Part shown: positions 1 through 6,619 of the stretch, piece after piece | How the letters are laid out: each line of letters opens with the position of its first letter | Position numbering within the stretch: the first letter of the stretch is position 1 | Assembly (NCBI GenBank): GCA_003662985.1 | Contig: QMZD01000022.1 | Span: forward strand, 1 to 11,631 | Source: Archaeoglobales archaeon | Lineage (GTDB): Archaea > Halobacteriota > Archaeoglobi > Archaeoglobales > Archaeoglobaceae | DNA length: 11,631 nt | Direction: 5' to 3' | Notes under the pieces: generated by a model | The model's database searches: none | Seen by the model: only the letters and a program-made list of their open reading frames with translations | Told to the model about the DNA's origin: nothing | Position numbers and translations under genes: made by a program

Positions 1-1
1 A

Positions 2-835
2 GCCTACTCCATATCTAGGTTCAGCACTTTTGCCCTCGTTTATCCTTTCGTCTATTCGATGGATAAGTACTTCTTACTTTTCTTCATCGGATTTGCAATA
101 GCGAGGGTTGAGATACCTTTTGAGGTGCATAGACTCGTACAACCGGCGGTGTCAGCTGGTGGCCTAATAATTATGGGTCTATTCGGTTACTTTATTCTTA
201 CAAATCTTCCTATCGATCCTGAGAGAACACAAAAAATAGGATTGGGCTTTCTTGTATTTCTTGTAATTCTTGCTGCGACATCTCTTGCAAATCTGTCGGA
301 GAGTGGAGCTGCGAAATGGCTCAGGAATTCTAGAGCCTTTCTTCTTTCCTTTTTGGTTTTAGCTGTGGTTTACTACATCGCAATCAGGCCTAGGATTCTT
401 GAGAGAAGCGGTCTTGTGAACTTTATGGAGTGGGTTCTTGTTGGGATATTTCTTCTGAAATTCTCCAACGATCTCAGGAAGTCTGTATCCGTTGAGGAGG
501 TTGAAGCGGTTGAGGTTCACAGGCAGAGACTTTCATACAAAAAGGATGAGATGCTGGAGCGGTTGAGGGAAGCGAGAAAACTTTTCCTTGAAGAGGGTAA
601 GAAGTCACCACTGATAGCTACCCTTTCTAGAATTTTGGTGGATGCTGGATGGAGTGAAGACAGAATCGCCGCTTTAATTTCTCCTTTAATATCTTATGAG
701 GATGAGAAAATGCCCAAATTCTCGTTTGGGTGGGAGAAAAATATGATTGAAAATAAAAATAAAAAGAATAGAAGTAAAATTTTAAGCAGAATTGAAGAAA
801 AACTGAGTAAGGAGGGTGTTGGAATTGGATCTTAG
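2..835 (+). CDS. Multispanning membrane protein of MoxR/DUF58 operon, probably 5'-partial
   Basis: I do not recognise the family. The first ATG in the window is at 59, giving 258 residues, but the frame is open from base 2 with no start codon between 2 and 58. No ribosome binding site precedes 59, whereas most downstream genes have one, so the true start is probably left of the window. A leaderless start at 59 is the alternative. Numbered from ATG 59, hydrophobic segments lie near residues 4-16, 32-49, 60-78, 93-109 and 120-134, suggesting five membrane helices. A charged, possibly coiled-coil stretch (about 144-180) follows, then a short helical segment (184-212) and a Lys/Asn-rich tail (about 228-250). 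The last bases overlap the moxR start, so the two are probably co-translated. By position it is a likely membrane partner of the MoxR ATPase, which is inference only. Confidence 0.75.
   Translation, partial: AYSISRFSTFALVYPFVYSMDKYFLLFFIGFAIARVEIPFEVHRLVQPAVSAGGLIIMGLFGYFILTNLPIDPERTQKIGLGFLVFLVILAATSLANLSESGAAKWLRNSRAFLLSFLVLAVVYYIAIRPRILERSGLVNFMEWVLVGIFLLKFSNDLRKSVSVEEVEAVEVHRQRLSYKKDEMLERLREARKLFLEEGKKSPLIATLSRILVDAGWSEDRIAALISPLISYEDEKMPKFSFGWEKNMIENKNKKNRSKILSRIEEKLSKEGVGIGS
776..785 (+). promoter_or_regulatory. Possible internal TATA element upstream of moxR
   Basis: AAAATTTTAA sits in an A-rich stretch at the 3' end of the preceding membrane-protein gene. Its centre would place a start of transcription near 806, just ahead of the Shine-Dalgarno sequence at 809-816. 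This could give moxR its own promoter. The A-richness may simply reflect Lys/Asn codons, so the call is weak. Confidence 0.22.
809..816 (+). promoter_or_regulatory. Ribosome binding site deciding the moxR start
   Basis: AAGGAGGG is a strong Shine-Dalgarno match. The GTG at 816 is the first in-frame start, but it touches this element with no spacer. The TTG at 825 is 8 bases downstream, normal spacing, and is therefore preferred. Confidence 0.6.
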
Positions 836-1796
836 AACCTTTAGCAGGAAGAGTTGGGACATAATAGATTCGGTCTGTAGCGTTTACGTTGGAAGCACGG
901 ACATAGTCGAAAAGATGCTTGCCGCCTGTCTTACGAACGGGAATGTTCTGTTTGAGGACTATCCAGGGCTTGGAAAGACCTTGCTTGCGAAGGTTTTTGC
1001 CAGAGTTATCGGATCCTACTATAGCAGAATACAGTTTACCCCCGATTTGCTGCCTGCTGACATAACAGGTACGAAGGTTTGGAGGCAGAGCACAGGTGAA
1101 TTCGTTCTGGTGAGAGGGCCCATATTTACGAATGTCTTACTCGCTGATGAAATAAACAGGAGTCCACCAAAAACGCAGGCTGCGTTGCTGGAAGCTATGG
1201 AGGAAAAACAGGTGACTATAGAGGGTGAAACCTATCCGTTGGACCCCCCGTTCTATGTGATAGCAACTCAGAATCCGATAGAGCAGGAGGGAACGTATCC
1301 ATTGCCCGAAGCTCAGATGGATAGATTTCTGATAAGGATGTCTCCTGGATATCCTGAGAGCGTTGAATCGGAGATGGAAATATTGAGAAGGAGAATAGAC
1401 TGGAAAGTCGACGACCCCACTTCTCACATCCAACCCGTTGTGAGCCTCCAGGAATTCAGGAACATGCAGGAGATAGTTGAACACATCTTCGTCGATGAGA
1501 GCATTCTGAGATACATAACTGAAATCGTGAGGGCGACGAGAGAACATGAGCTGGTTGAGATAGGCTCTAGCCCAAGAGGCGGTCTTGCTCTGCTTAAGAT
1601 CTCTCGAGCTCTGGCTGCAATCGACGGGAGGGACTTCGTCATTCCGGATGATGTCAAGAGGGTTGCGTTCGAAACGCTCTCTCACAGAATAATTCTGAAC
1701 GTTGAGTACCTTATCGAAGGGGTGAAGCCGGAGTCTGTCATCGAAGATGTCTTGAAGAGCGTTGAAGTGCCAAAAAAGGAGGAGGTTAGACCGTAA
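825..1796 (+). CDS. moxR: MoxR-family AAA+ ATPase
   Basis: This is a MoxR ATPase of about 323 residues, full length for the family. From the TTG at 825, the Walker A motif (PGLGKT) is at residues 47-52, Walker B (VLLADE) at 104-109, followed by the NRSPPK stretch typical of MoxR. Sensor 1 (TQNP) lies near 148-151 and sensor 2 (SPRGG) near 249-253. The C-terminal part matches the MoxR lid domain. MoxR proteins act as ATP-driven chaperones that remodel or insert cofactors into partner proteins, usually with a DUF58 protein encoded next door, as here. It overlaps the upstream membrane-protein gene by 11 bases (20 if GTG 816 is used) and stops 26 bases before the DUF58 gene. The actual client is unknown. 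The family call is very secure and the start less so. Confidence 0.95.
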   Translation: MDLRTFSRKSWDIIDSVCSVYVGSTDIVEKMLAACLTNGNVLFEDYPGLGKTLLAKVFARVIGSYYSRIQFTPDLLPADITGTKVWRQSTGEFVLVRGPIFTNVLLADEINRSPPKTQAALLEAMEEKQVTIEGETYPLDPPFYVIATQNPIEQEGTYPLPEAQMDRFLIRMSPGYPESVESEMEILRRRIDWKVDDPTSHIQPVVSLQEFRNMQEIVEHIFVDESILRYITEIVRATREHELVEIGSSPRGGLALLKISRALAAIDGRDFVIPDDVKRVAFETLSHRIILNVEYLIEGVKPESVIEDVLKSVEVPKKEEVRP

Positions 1797-1822
1797 GATG
1801 GTGTATTTAATAGGGAGATAGG

Positions 1823-3070
1823 ATGAAAATCAGAAAGGGTACATACGTGCTGGTAAAGACCTCAATGTTTCTTTTAGTGTTAGGCATCCTTCTCACCTCC
1901 TACGAGTTGGTAGCCCTTTCTGTTTTTCCTATACTCTTCCTCTTAACTCCCACATTCCCAGTTAGAGTTAAAATCCTCGGCCACCACCTTGAAGGTGGAG
2001 GATACGTTGGAGAGAATTTCAAAGTAGTAATTACGATGTCAGCTTCTGGGTTTGGTGTTTTAAAGGTGATGCACAAGCTTCCTGAGCATTTTGAACTCTC
2101 AAAAGGAAGTAACGCGGCTGCAAGGTTTGTTGTGGGATCAGCTGGGATAAGGATAGATTATGAGGCGATCCCAACTAAGAGGGGGAGATATTCTTTGGGG
2201 AAGGTTGTGGTTCAGGTTGAAAATCCATTCCTCACAGGAAAGCTATTCGTGAGAGAGCTTGAAGTGCCTTTGGAGATCGAAATCAAGCAAAGGGTGCCAA
2301 AGGTTATCAAGATAGGTGTCCATAGGGGTATAGCCAGATCACCAACTCCTGATGTTGATATATCTAAAATCGGAGTGCCAGGAACTGATTTCAGGGAGAT
2401 AAGGGAGTACGTTTCAGGAGATCCCGTGAAGTTCATCAATTGGAAAGCAAGCGCGAGAAAAAATGAGGTCATGGTAAATCAGTATGAGGTTGAGGGGAAA
2501 AAATCCGTTTGGATATTTCTGGATGGAAATCCCTACATGAGGCATGGAGAGCTTATAAGAAACTATTTTGAGGCTGCAGTCGAAGCTACAAATGCCATAT
2601 CATACTACTTCACCCAAAGAGGGTATAGAGTTGGGCTTTACATCATTGGACATAGGAAGTACCTTTACCCTGACACGGGAAGAAGGCAGTTCCGAAGGAT
2701 AGTGGATGAGCTGATTAGGGTAGAACCTTCTGAGAATGTTGAATCTCTGGAAGAAGCGTTTGAGAACTCAAAAACCCTTTTAATAACCTATAAGCCTTTG
2801 ATATACTTCATTACAAGGATAGAGTATTCAAAACCGGTAAGGGCCGTGCTAAAGGCATCTAAAATCTCGAAAAGAGGGAGAAAAGCTCCAGTTGAGGTGA
2901 TAGCACTCGCTTCCAATGAGAAAACGGAAGAAGATCTTTCTGCATTAGCCTTAAGAATTTTAAGAGGGTCTCTTGAGGCGAGGATAAGGTCTGCAGGTGT
3001 TAAAATGACCGTTTGGGAAATTGAAAAACCGTTATCCCAAATCCTTTTGAGGGAGGTTTTGTACGCTTGA
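1823..3070 (+). CDS. DUF58 domain protein with N-terminal membrane anchor
   Basis: The protein has 415 residues. Two hydrophobic segments (about 8-25 and 28-46) should anchor it in the membrane. The DUF58 signature is clear: GTDFREIREYVSGD at 188-200, then NWKASAR at 206-212 and a conserved QYEVE at 220-224. A von Willebrand A-like fold normally follows. Here the position of the metal-binding DxSxS motif reads DGNPYM (about 234-239), so the metal site looks degenerate. DUF58 proteins pair with MoxR ATPases, and the typical role is as substrate-binding or adaptor partner in complex assembly. A purine-rich GGGAG at 1813-1817 serves the ATG at 1823. The stop codon overlaps the next gene's TTG by four bases, so translation is probably coupled. 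The family is certain and the client is unknown. Confidence 0.93.
   Translation: MKIRKGTYVLVKTSMFLLVLGILLTSYELVALSVFPILFLLTPTFPVRVKILGHHLEGGGYVGENFKVVITMSASGFGVLKVMHKLPEHFELSKGSNAAARFVVGSAGIRIDYEAIPTKRGRYSLGKVVVQVENPFLTGKLFVRELEVPLEIEIKQRVPKVIKIGVHRGIARSPTPDVDISKIGVPGTDFREIREYVSGDPVKFINWKASARKNEVMVNQYEVEGKKSVWIFLDGNPYMRHGELIRNYFEAAVEATNAISYYFTQRGYRVGLYIIGHRKYLYPDTGRRQFRRIVDELIRVEPSENVESLEEAFENSKTLLITYKPLIYFITRIEYSKPVRAVLKASKISKRGRKAPVEVIALASNEKTEEDLSALALRILRGSLEARIRSAGVKMTVWEIEKPLSQILLREVLYA
3052..3057 (+). promoter_or_regulatory. Ribosome binding site supporting a TTG start
   Basis: GGAGGT lies inside the end of the DUF58 gene, 9 bases before TTG 3067. It supports that unusual start and a TTGA stop/start overlap. 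Confidence 0.6.
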
Positions 3071-3744
3071 GGTGGTTAAGGTTTAAGAAATCCGATTCAG
3101 AGGAAAAAAGAATTGAGATTAGAGGTAGTTATCTAATTCTCGGACCGGTTATTAATCTTCTTCTTGCGGAATTCGCATCTTATCAGGCTTTATTGGCTCT
3201 CTCCCAACCTCCAATTTTGGTATTAGTTTCCAAATACTTCGCTCTCCAACTACTCTATCCTGTCATCCTCTCCATCCCAATAATCCTCCTGATCTTCAGG
3301 AAAAATCCCTTTTCCTTTGGGCTTTTCTACTTCCTCCTTCTCTTGAGCGCAGGGAATCTATTGTCAAGAAGCGAGCTTTTTTATGCATGTCTTGATGGTC
3401 TATACCTGAAATTCCCGGAATTTGCTTCATATCTTAATTCCGTCTTTTCTTCTGCCAAAGACGTGAACATCTTTGCGTTACTGCTTAACATCGTATGGCT
3501 TTTCGTACTCTCGCAGCTGATATGGATCTCAACGGAGAAGGGAAGAGAAATGGAAGAGCGGGGAATGAGTTCGAAGAATCTGGTTGCATTTCAATGGGGA
3601 TTTGCTTTTATCTCAACCTATTTAATATTCCTTCTCTATCCTGCTGTATTCACCTTAAATTTTGTGTTTGAGGCACCGTTAGTCATTGTGGGAATTATAG
3701 GAGTAGGGGTATTTATTGCCGCAACTTTTCTGTTATCCCGTTAG
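3067..3744 (+). CDS. Six-helix membrane protein of MoxR/DUF58 operon
   Basis: I do not recognise the family. The 225-residue protein starts at a TTG that overlaps the DUF58 stop (TTGA) and has a good Shine-Dalgarno sequence (3052-3057). A basic, cytoplasmic-type head (residues 1-20, rich in Arg/Lys) is followed by hydrophobic segments near 23-45, 50-76, 81-99, 133-154, 174-198 and 203-223. A charged loop at about 156-171 (STEKGREMEERGMSSK) sits between helices four and five. The region between helices three and four (about 100-130) is aromatic and less hydrophobic. There is no catalytic motif I can point to. Its position directly after moxR and the DUF58 gene suggests a membrane partner or client of that pair. 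It is the last gene of this operon: the next gene has its own promoter. Confidence 0.82.
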   Translation: MRWLRFKKSDSEEKRIEIRGSYLILGPVINLLLAEFASYQALLALSQPPILVLVSKYFALQLLYPVILSIPIILLIFRKNPFSFGLFYFLLLLSAGNLLSRSELFYACLDGLYLKFPEFASYLNSVFSSAKDVNIFALLLNIVWLFVLSQLIWISTEKGREMEERGMSSKNLVAFQWGFAFISTYLIFLLYPAVFTLNFVFEAPLVIVGIIGVGVFIAATFLLSR

Positions 3745-3761
3745 GTGAATTTAACATTGAC

Positions 3762-3776
3762 AAAATTTTTAATATT
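3762..3776 (+). promoter_or_regulatory. TATA promoter of the small acidic protein gene
   Basis: AAAATTTTTAATATT lies about 18-32 bases upstream of ATG 3794. In archaea a TATA element is centred about 26 bases before the transcription start, so transcription should begin at or next to the ATG, giving a leaderless message. No Shine-Dalgarno sequence precedes the ATG, which fits. The T-run here could also help end transcription of the upstream operon. Confidence 0.5.
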
Positions 3777-3793
3777 TCCGTTCAACCTGTATT

Positions 3794-4132
3794 ATGGAAT
3801 ACATAAATTCGTACTTGGATAAGATGAGGACACTTCTTGAAAAAGGGGGGGACAGGGAGCTATTTCACGAGCTGATAGATGAGGTTAGCATCGAATCCAT
3901 GTTCATATCTGATGTGAAGAGAGTTTATGAGAAGTACAGGTCGGGAGAAATTCGGGAGGAGGATGCGAGGAAGAATTTGCATTTACTCAAGCTCTATGTT
4001 ATCTCACAGTTACAAAAACACAGAAAAAAGGTGCTTGAATTCTTCGACGAAGTAAAAGATCTTCCAGAACTGGATGCAGAGATGGTAAAGAGGATTGTGG
4101 AGTTCATAGAGGATGCTGAGTGGCAGCTTTGA
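3794..4132 (+). CDS. Small acidic helical protein, function unknown
   Basis: I do not recognise this 112-residue protein. It is soluble-looking, highly charged, rich in Glu, Lys, Asp and Leu, and free of Cys. Predicted structure is almost entirely alpha-helical: about 1-17, 20-49, 54-85 (containing LKLYVISQLQKHRKKV) and 95-112. Such a profile suits a small protein-binding helical bundle. It has a probable leaderless promoter (3762-3776), so it is not simply the last gene of the MoxR operon. It converges on the deaminase gene with only 36 bases between the stop codons. A T-rich stretch at 4183-4196, inside the end of the opposite gene, may terminate it. Codon use looks like that of its neighbours, so it is probably a real gene. 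Confidence 0.7.
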   Translation: MEYINSYLDKMRTLLEKGGDRELFHELIDEVSIESMFISDVKRVYEKYRSGEIREEDARKNLHLLKLYVISQLQKHRKKVLEFFDEVKDLPELDAEMVKRIVEFIEDAEWQL

Positions 4133-4168
4133 TATTGGATGATCGATTAAAATACTGGCATGAAATAA

Positions 4169-5431
4169 TTAAAGCTGTGTGAATTTTTCTTTTATCTTTT
4201 CCACCTTCTCGAGTATCTTCTCCTCGTTTAGAGTCAGAAGCTCCCCTTCCTCCATCAGAATTTTCCCATCGACTATCGTGTGGCTTACTTCACAGCCAAA
4301 GGAAGAGTAAACGATGCTGTAGAGGGGATTGTAGAGTGGAGTATAGTTAAAGCTTTTTTTCAGCAGTATGATGTCAGCCAATCTTCCCTTTTTCAACTCT
4401 CCACCATCCAGTCCATAGGCCTTGTAGCCGTTTCTGGTTGCCATCTCCACCACATCTCTTGCATGGAGTGCATCGGCCTTTCCCGTCCGAACTTTTTGGA
4501 GGAGGGATGTAAGTTTGATCTCCTCAAAGAGGTTATAGGTGTTGTTCGATGCAGCTCCATCCGTTCCGAGACAGACGTTTATTCCGGATTCAACCATATC
4601 TGTAACTCTAGCTATTCCAGAAGCTAATTTCATGTTGCTTATCGGGTTATGGACCACGCTGACACCTTTTTTGGCAAGTATCTCCATTTCTTTGTCGTTT
4701 ATCCATATTGCGTGAGCCATCACCGTTTTTGGCCCGAGGAATCCGATCTCATCGAGCTTCTCTATGGGTGGCAGACCAAATTTCTGTTTGAATTCTTCCA
4801 CTTCATCTTTTGTCTCCGAAACGTGGATGTGAATTCCTACTTTAAGTTCATCGGCCCTATCCTTCACCATTTTTAGAAATTCCAGAGAGCACGTATAGGG
4901 TGCATGGGGACCAAAAATCGCCTTAATCCTTCCGTCGTTCCATCTTTTTATGAAGTCCTCTCCTATTTCCAGTTCCTCTTTTGCTCTTTCGGAATCCCCT
5001 CTGTCGGCCATTCCATAGCAAAGAACCGCTCTTATGCCCGATTCAATGCAGGCTTTTGCAACTTCGTCCATATGTATGTAGAGGTCTGAGAAGCAGGTTG
5101 TACCGGTTCTCAGCATCTCAAGAATCCCGAGCATTGAACCCCAGTAAACGTCCTTGGCATTTAGCAGTCTCTCTGCTCTCCATATTTTCGTTTTCAGCCA
5201 GTCCATGAGAGGCATATCTTCGGCAAACCCCCTAAAGAGGGTCATCGCAAGGTGGGTGTGGGCGTTGAAGAGCCCTGGAAGGACAAGATTTTTGTCTGCT
5301 TTTATCTCTAACTCTCCTTTAATCTCCTCTTTTCCAACATAACTTATTTTATGCCCATCGATACCGATATTTGCTCTGATGAATTCTCCGTTTATGTAAC
5401 ATAGTCCATCTTTAATTGCTAAATCGTGCAT
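4169..5431 (-). CDS. mtaD: 5-methylthioadenosine/S-adenosylhomocysteine (5'-deoxyadenosine) deaminase-type amidohydrolase
   Basis: This metal-dependent amidohydrolase should remove the amino group from adenosine-type by-products of S-adenosylmethionine (MTA, SAH, 5'-deoxyadenosine), giving inosyl products and ammonia. From the ATG at 5431 it has 420 residues. The NAHTHLAMTLFRG motif carries H58 and H60, HVSE carries H203 and E206, AHAIW carries H240, and GTDGAASNN carries D291. These are the metal-ligand and catalytic positions of the family (compare Thermotoga TM0936). An upstream extension in the same frame to 5683 exists, but those 84 codons lie antisense to rnp2 and do not resemble the family, so 5431 is chosen. 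It is transcribed divergently from rnp2. A TATA element 20-29 bases upstream suggests a nearly leaderless message. Substrate choice among MTA, SAH and 5'-deoxyadenosine cannot be read from sequence. Confidence 0.9.
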   Translation of the reverse strand: MHDLAIKDGLCYINGEFIRANIGIDGHKISYVGKEEIKGELEIKADKNLVLPGLFNAHTHLAMTLFRGFAEDMPLMDWLKTKIWRAERLLNAKDVYWGSMLGILEMLRTGTTCFSDLYIHMDEVAKACIESGIRAVLCYGMADRGDSERAKEELEIGEDFIKRWNDGRIKAIFGPHAPYTCSLEFLKMVKDRADELKVGIHIHVSETKDEVEEFKQKFGLPPIEKLDEIGFLGPKTVMAHAIWINDKEMEILAKKGVSVVHNPISNMKLASGIARVTDMVESGINVCLGTDGAASNNTYNLFEEIKLTSLLQKVRTGKADALHARDVVEMATRNGYKAYGLDGGELKKGRLADIILLKKSFNYTPLYNPLYSIVYSSFGCEVSHTIVDGKILMEEGELLTLNEEKILEKVEKIKEKFTQL

Positions 5432-5434
5432 GTT

Positions 5435-5462
5435 CCCTTTTAATTTGAAGCAGATAAAAGGG
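5435..5462. repeat. Perfect 8-bp inverted repeat over the deaminase promoter
   Basis: CCCTTTTA (5435-5442) and TAAAAGGG (5455-5462) are perfect inverted copies separated by 12 bases, with arm centres 20 bp apart, about two helical turns. The distal arm is part of the deaminase TATA element and the proximal arm abuts its start codon. This is a plausible operator for a dimeric repressor, but no binding data support it. Confidence 0.45.
5451..5460 (-). promoter_or_regulatory. TATA element of the deaminase gene
   Basis: On the minus strand this reads CTTTTATCTG, centred about 25 bases before the ATG at 5431, which predicts a leaderless or very short leader message. It overlaps one arm of the inverted repeat. 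Confidence 0.45.
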
Positions 5463-5463
5463 T

Positions 5464-5489
5464 TTTGACTTGAGAGTTTGACTTCGAGG
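5464..5489. repeat. Two tandem 13-bp direct repeats in the divergent control region
   Basis: TTTGACTT occurs at 5464-5471 and again at 5477-5484, a 13-base period, with partly matching purine-rich spacers (GAGAG and CGAGG). The pair sits between the two opposed TATA elements, a natural place for a regulator or for a TFB-recognition element acting towards rnp2. Confidence 0.4.
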
Positions 5490-5492
5490 GAG

Positions 5493-5500
5493 TTAAATAT
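5493..5500 (+). promoter_or_regulatory. TATA element of the rnp2–exosome superoperon
   Basis: TTAAATAT is preceded by purine-rich GAGGGAG, which could act as the TFB recognition element. It predicts a transcription start near 5522, only about 12 bases before the preferred TTG start of rnp2. Confidence 0.45.
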
Positions 5501-5518
5501 CCGACGGTAAAATCTGGG

Positions 5519-5525
5519 AAAGGAG
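5519..5525 (+). promoter_or_regulatory. Ribosome binding site deciding the rnp2 start
   Basis: AAAGGAG overlaps the first in-frame GTG (5525) and lies 8 bases before TTG 5534. The TTG start yields MKRLPPSLR, which fits the usual Pop5 N-terminus. Confidence 0.5.
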
Positions 5526-5533
5526 TGGGTAAT

Positions 5534-5899
5534 TTGAAAAGGCTTCCACCCTCTCTCAGGCACAGAAAAAGATATATTGCATTTAGACTTATTGGACATA
5601 GCGGCGATCTCGACAAAAGAGAGATCGCTCTTAAACTGATGGACAGCATGATATCGCTGTTTGGAGAAGTAGGTAGCTCTCATGCTGGCATATGGATTGA
5701 ATACTTCGATGGAGAATTCGGTATAGTGAGGTGTTACAACAAAGCCCTTGAAAAGGTAAAAGTCGCATTGAGCTTAATAAATGAAGTAGAAGGGGAAAGA
5801 GTTTTGCCCCTGATAATTGGGGTAACTGGAACGATTAAAAAGTGTAAAACCAAATATTTGGAGGTGCTTAGAAATGCAAATACCGCAAATGGGTTATGA
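5534..5899 (+). CDS. rnp2: Ribonuclease P protein component 2 (Pop5 homolog)
   Basis: This protein subunit of archaeal RNase P partners with Rpp30 and the RNA to cut 5' leaders from pre-tRNAs. From the TTG at 5534 it has 121 residues, normal for the family. Family-typical segments are [14 protein letters not shown] (about 4-17), the glycine/alanine-containing centre ([10 protein letters not shown]), GIVRC (63-67) and the C-terminal GVTGTIKKC (96-104). A GTG at 5525 would add three residues but lies in the Shine-Dalgarno sequence. It heads the superoperon and overlaps psmA by 26 bases, with the psmA ribosome binding site inside its coding region. In many euryarchaea the Rpp30 gene lies just upstream. 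Here the upstream neighbour is a divergent deaminase and no Rpp30 gene is in the window. Confidence 0.92.
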   Translation: MKRLPPSLRHRKRYIAFRLIGHSGDLDKREIALKLMDSMISLFGEVGSSHAGIWIEYFDGEFGIVRCYNKALEKVKVALSLINEVEGERVLPLIIGVTGTIKKCKTKYLEVLRNANTANGL

Positions 5900-6617
5900 C
5901 CGGGCGATTACAGTTTTCAGCCCTGATGGTAGACTTTTCCAGGTTGAATATGCGAGAGAAGCTGTAAAAAGAGGGGCAACGGCAATAGGAATCAAAACAA
6001 AGGAAGGAGTCGTTATTTTAGCTGACAGAAGGGTTGCAAGCAAGCTTCTGGAAGCGGATACGATAGAGAAGGTTTACAAAATTGATGAACATATTTGTAT
6101 AGCCACTTCTGGTTTGGTTGCCGACGCTAGGGTTTTGGTTGACAGAGCGAGGATAGAAGCTCAGATAAGTAGGCTTACTTACGATGAACCTATAAGCGTG
6201 AAAGATCTTGCAAAAAAGATCTGTGATTACAAACAGCAGTATACACAATTCGGGGGGGTGAGGCCCTTCGGTGTATCTCTTTTGATTGCTGGTGTTGATG
6301 AGGATGCGAAGCTCTATGAAACAGATCCGAGTGGAGCTTTGCTGGAATATAAGGCAACGGCTATTGGAGCGGGCAGAAATGTGGTAATGGAGTATTTTGA
6401 AAAGGAGTACACTGAAGATTTGTCGCTTGATGATGCCATCGTAAAGGGTCTTATTGCGATGGGAAAGGCGATTGAGTCTGAGGTAAAGGCAAACGCAATT
6501 GATATGGGTATTGTTAGGGTGGAAGACAAGAAATTCAGGCAGCTTACTGAGGAAGAGCTTGAGCCATACGTTGAAAAGGCGAATGAAGTTTTGAAGGAAG
6601 AACTCTCCAAGGGGTAG
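5874..6617 (+). CDS. psmA: Proteasome alpha subunit
   Basis: This is the alpha subunit of the archaeal 20S proteasome, forming the outer rings that gate the chamber and dock the PAN/Cdc48-type ATPases. The 247-residue protein has the hallmark N-terminal gate and signature: [20 protein letters not shown] at 8-27. K66 (in TIEKVYK) and G80 (in TSG) match the known pocket for the ATPase HbYX tail. There is no propeptide or catalytic threonine, as expected for alpha. SD GGAGGTG (5860-5866) lies 7 bases before ATG 5874, inside rnp2. The stop precedes the SBDS ATG by two bases. Placement between RNase P, exosome and ribosome genes is the standard archaeal arrangement. The beta subunit is not in the window. 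Confidence 0.98.
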   Translation: MQIPQMGYDRAITVFSPDGRLFQVEYAREAVKRGATAIGIKTKEGVVILADRRVASKLLEADTIEKVYKIDEHICIATSGLVADARVLVDRARIEAQISRLTYDEPISVKDLAKKICDYKQQYTQFGGVRPFGVSLLIAGVDEDAKLYETDPSGALLEYKATAIGAGRNVVMEYFEKEYTEDLSLDDAIVKGLIAMGKAIESEVKANAIDMGIVRVEDKKFRQLTEEELEPYVEKANEVLKEELSKG

Positions 6618-6619
6618 AC

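Noticed and set aside
1137..1685. 182-codon open frame on the minus strand inside moxR
   Set aside because: It is antisense to a well-conserved AAA+ gene, has no recognisable domain and no promoter or ribosome binding site; it is a shadow of codon bias.
1804..1811. TATTTAAT as a promoter for the DUF58 gene
   Set aside because: It lies only 12-19 bases before the ATG, too close for a normal archaeal TATA-to-start distance, and the gene has a ribosome binding site fitting operon translation.
3230..3370. Long pyrimidine-rich stretch in the six-helix membrane protein gene
   Set aside because: It is explained by Leu, Ile, Pro, Phe and Ser codons of membrane helices rather than by a separate element.
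5432..5683. Upstream extension of the deaminase frame by 84 codons to an ATG at 5683
   Set aside because: It runs antisense to rnp2, does not look like an amidohydrolase N-terminus, and the ATG at 5431 starts exactly where the family begins and has a TATA element at the right distance.
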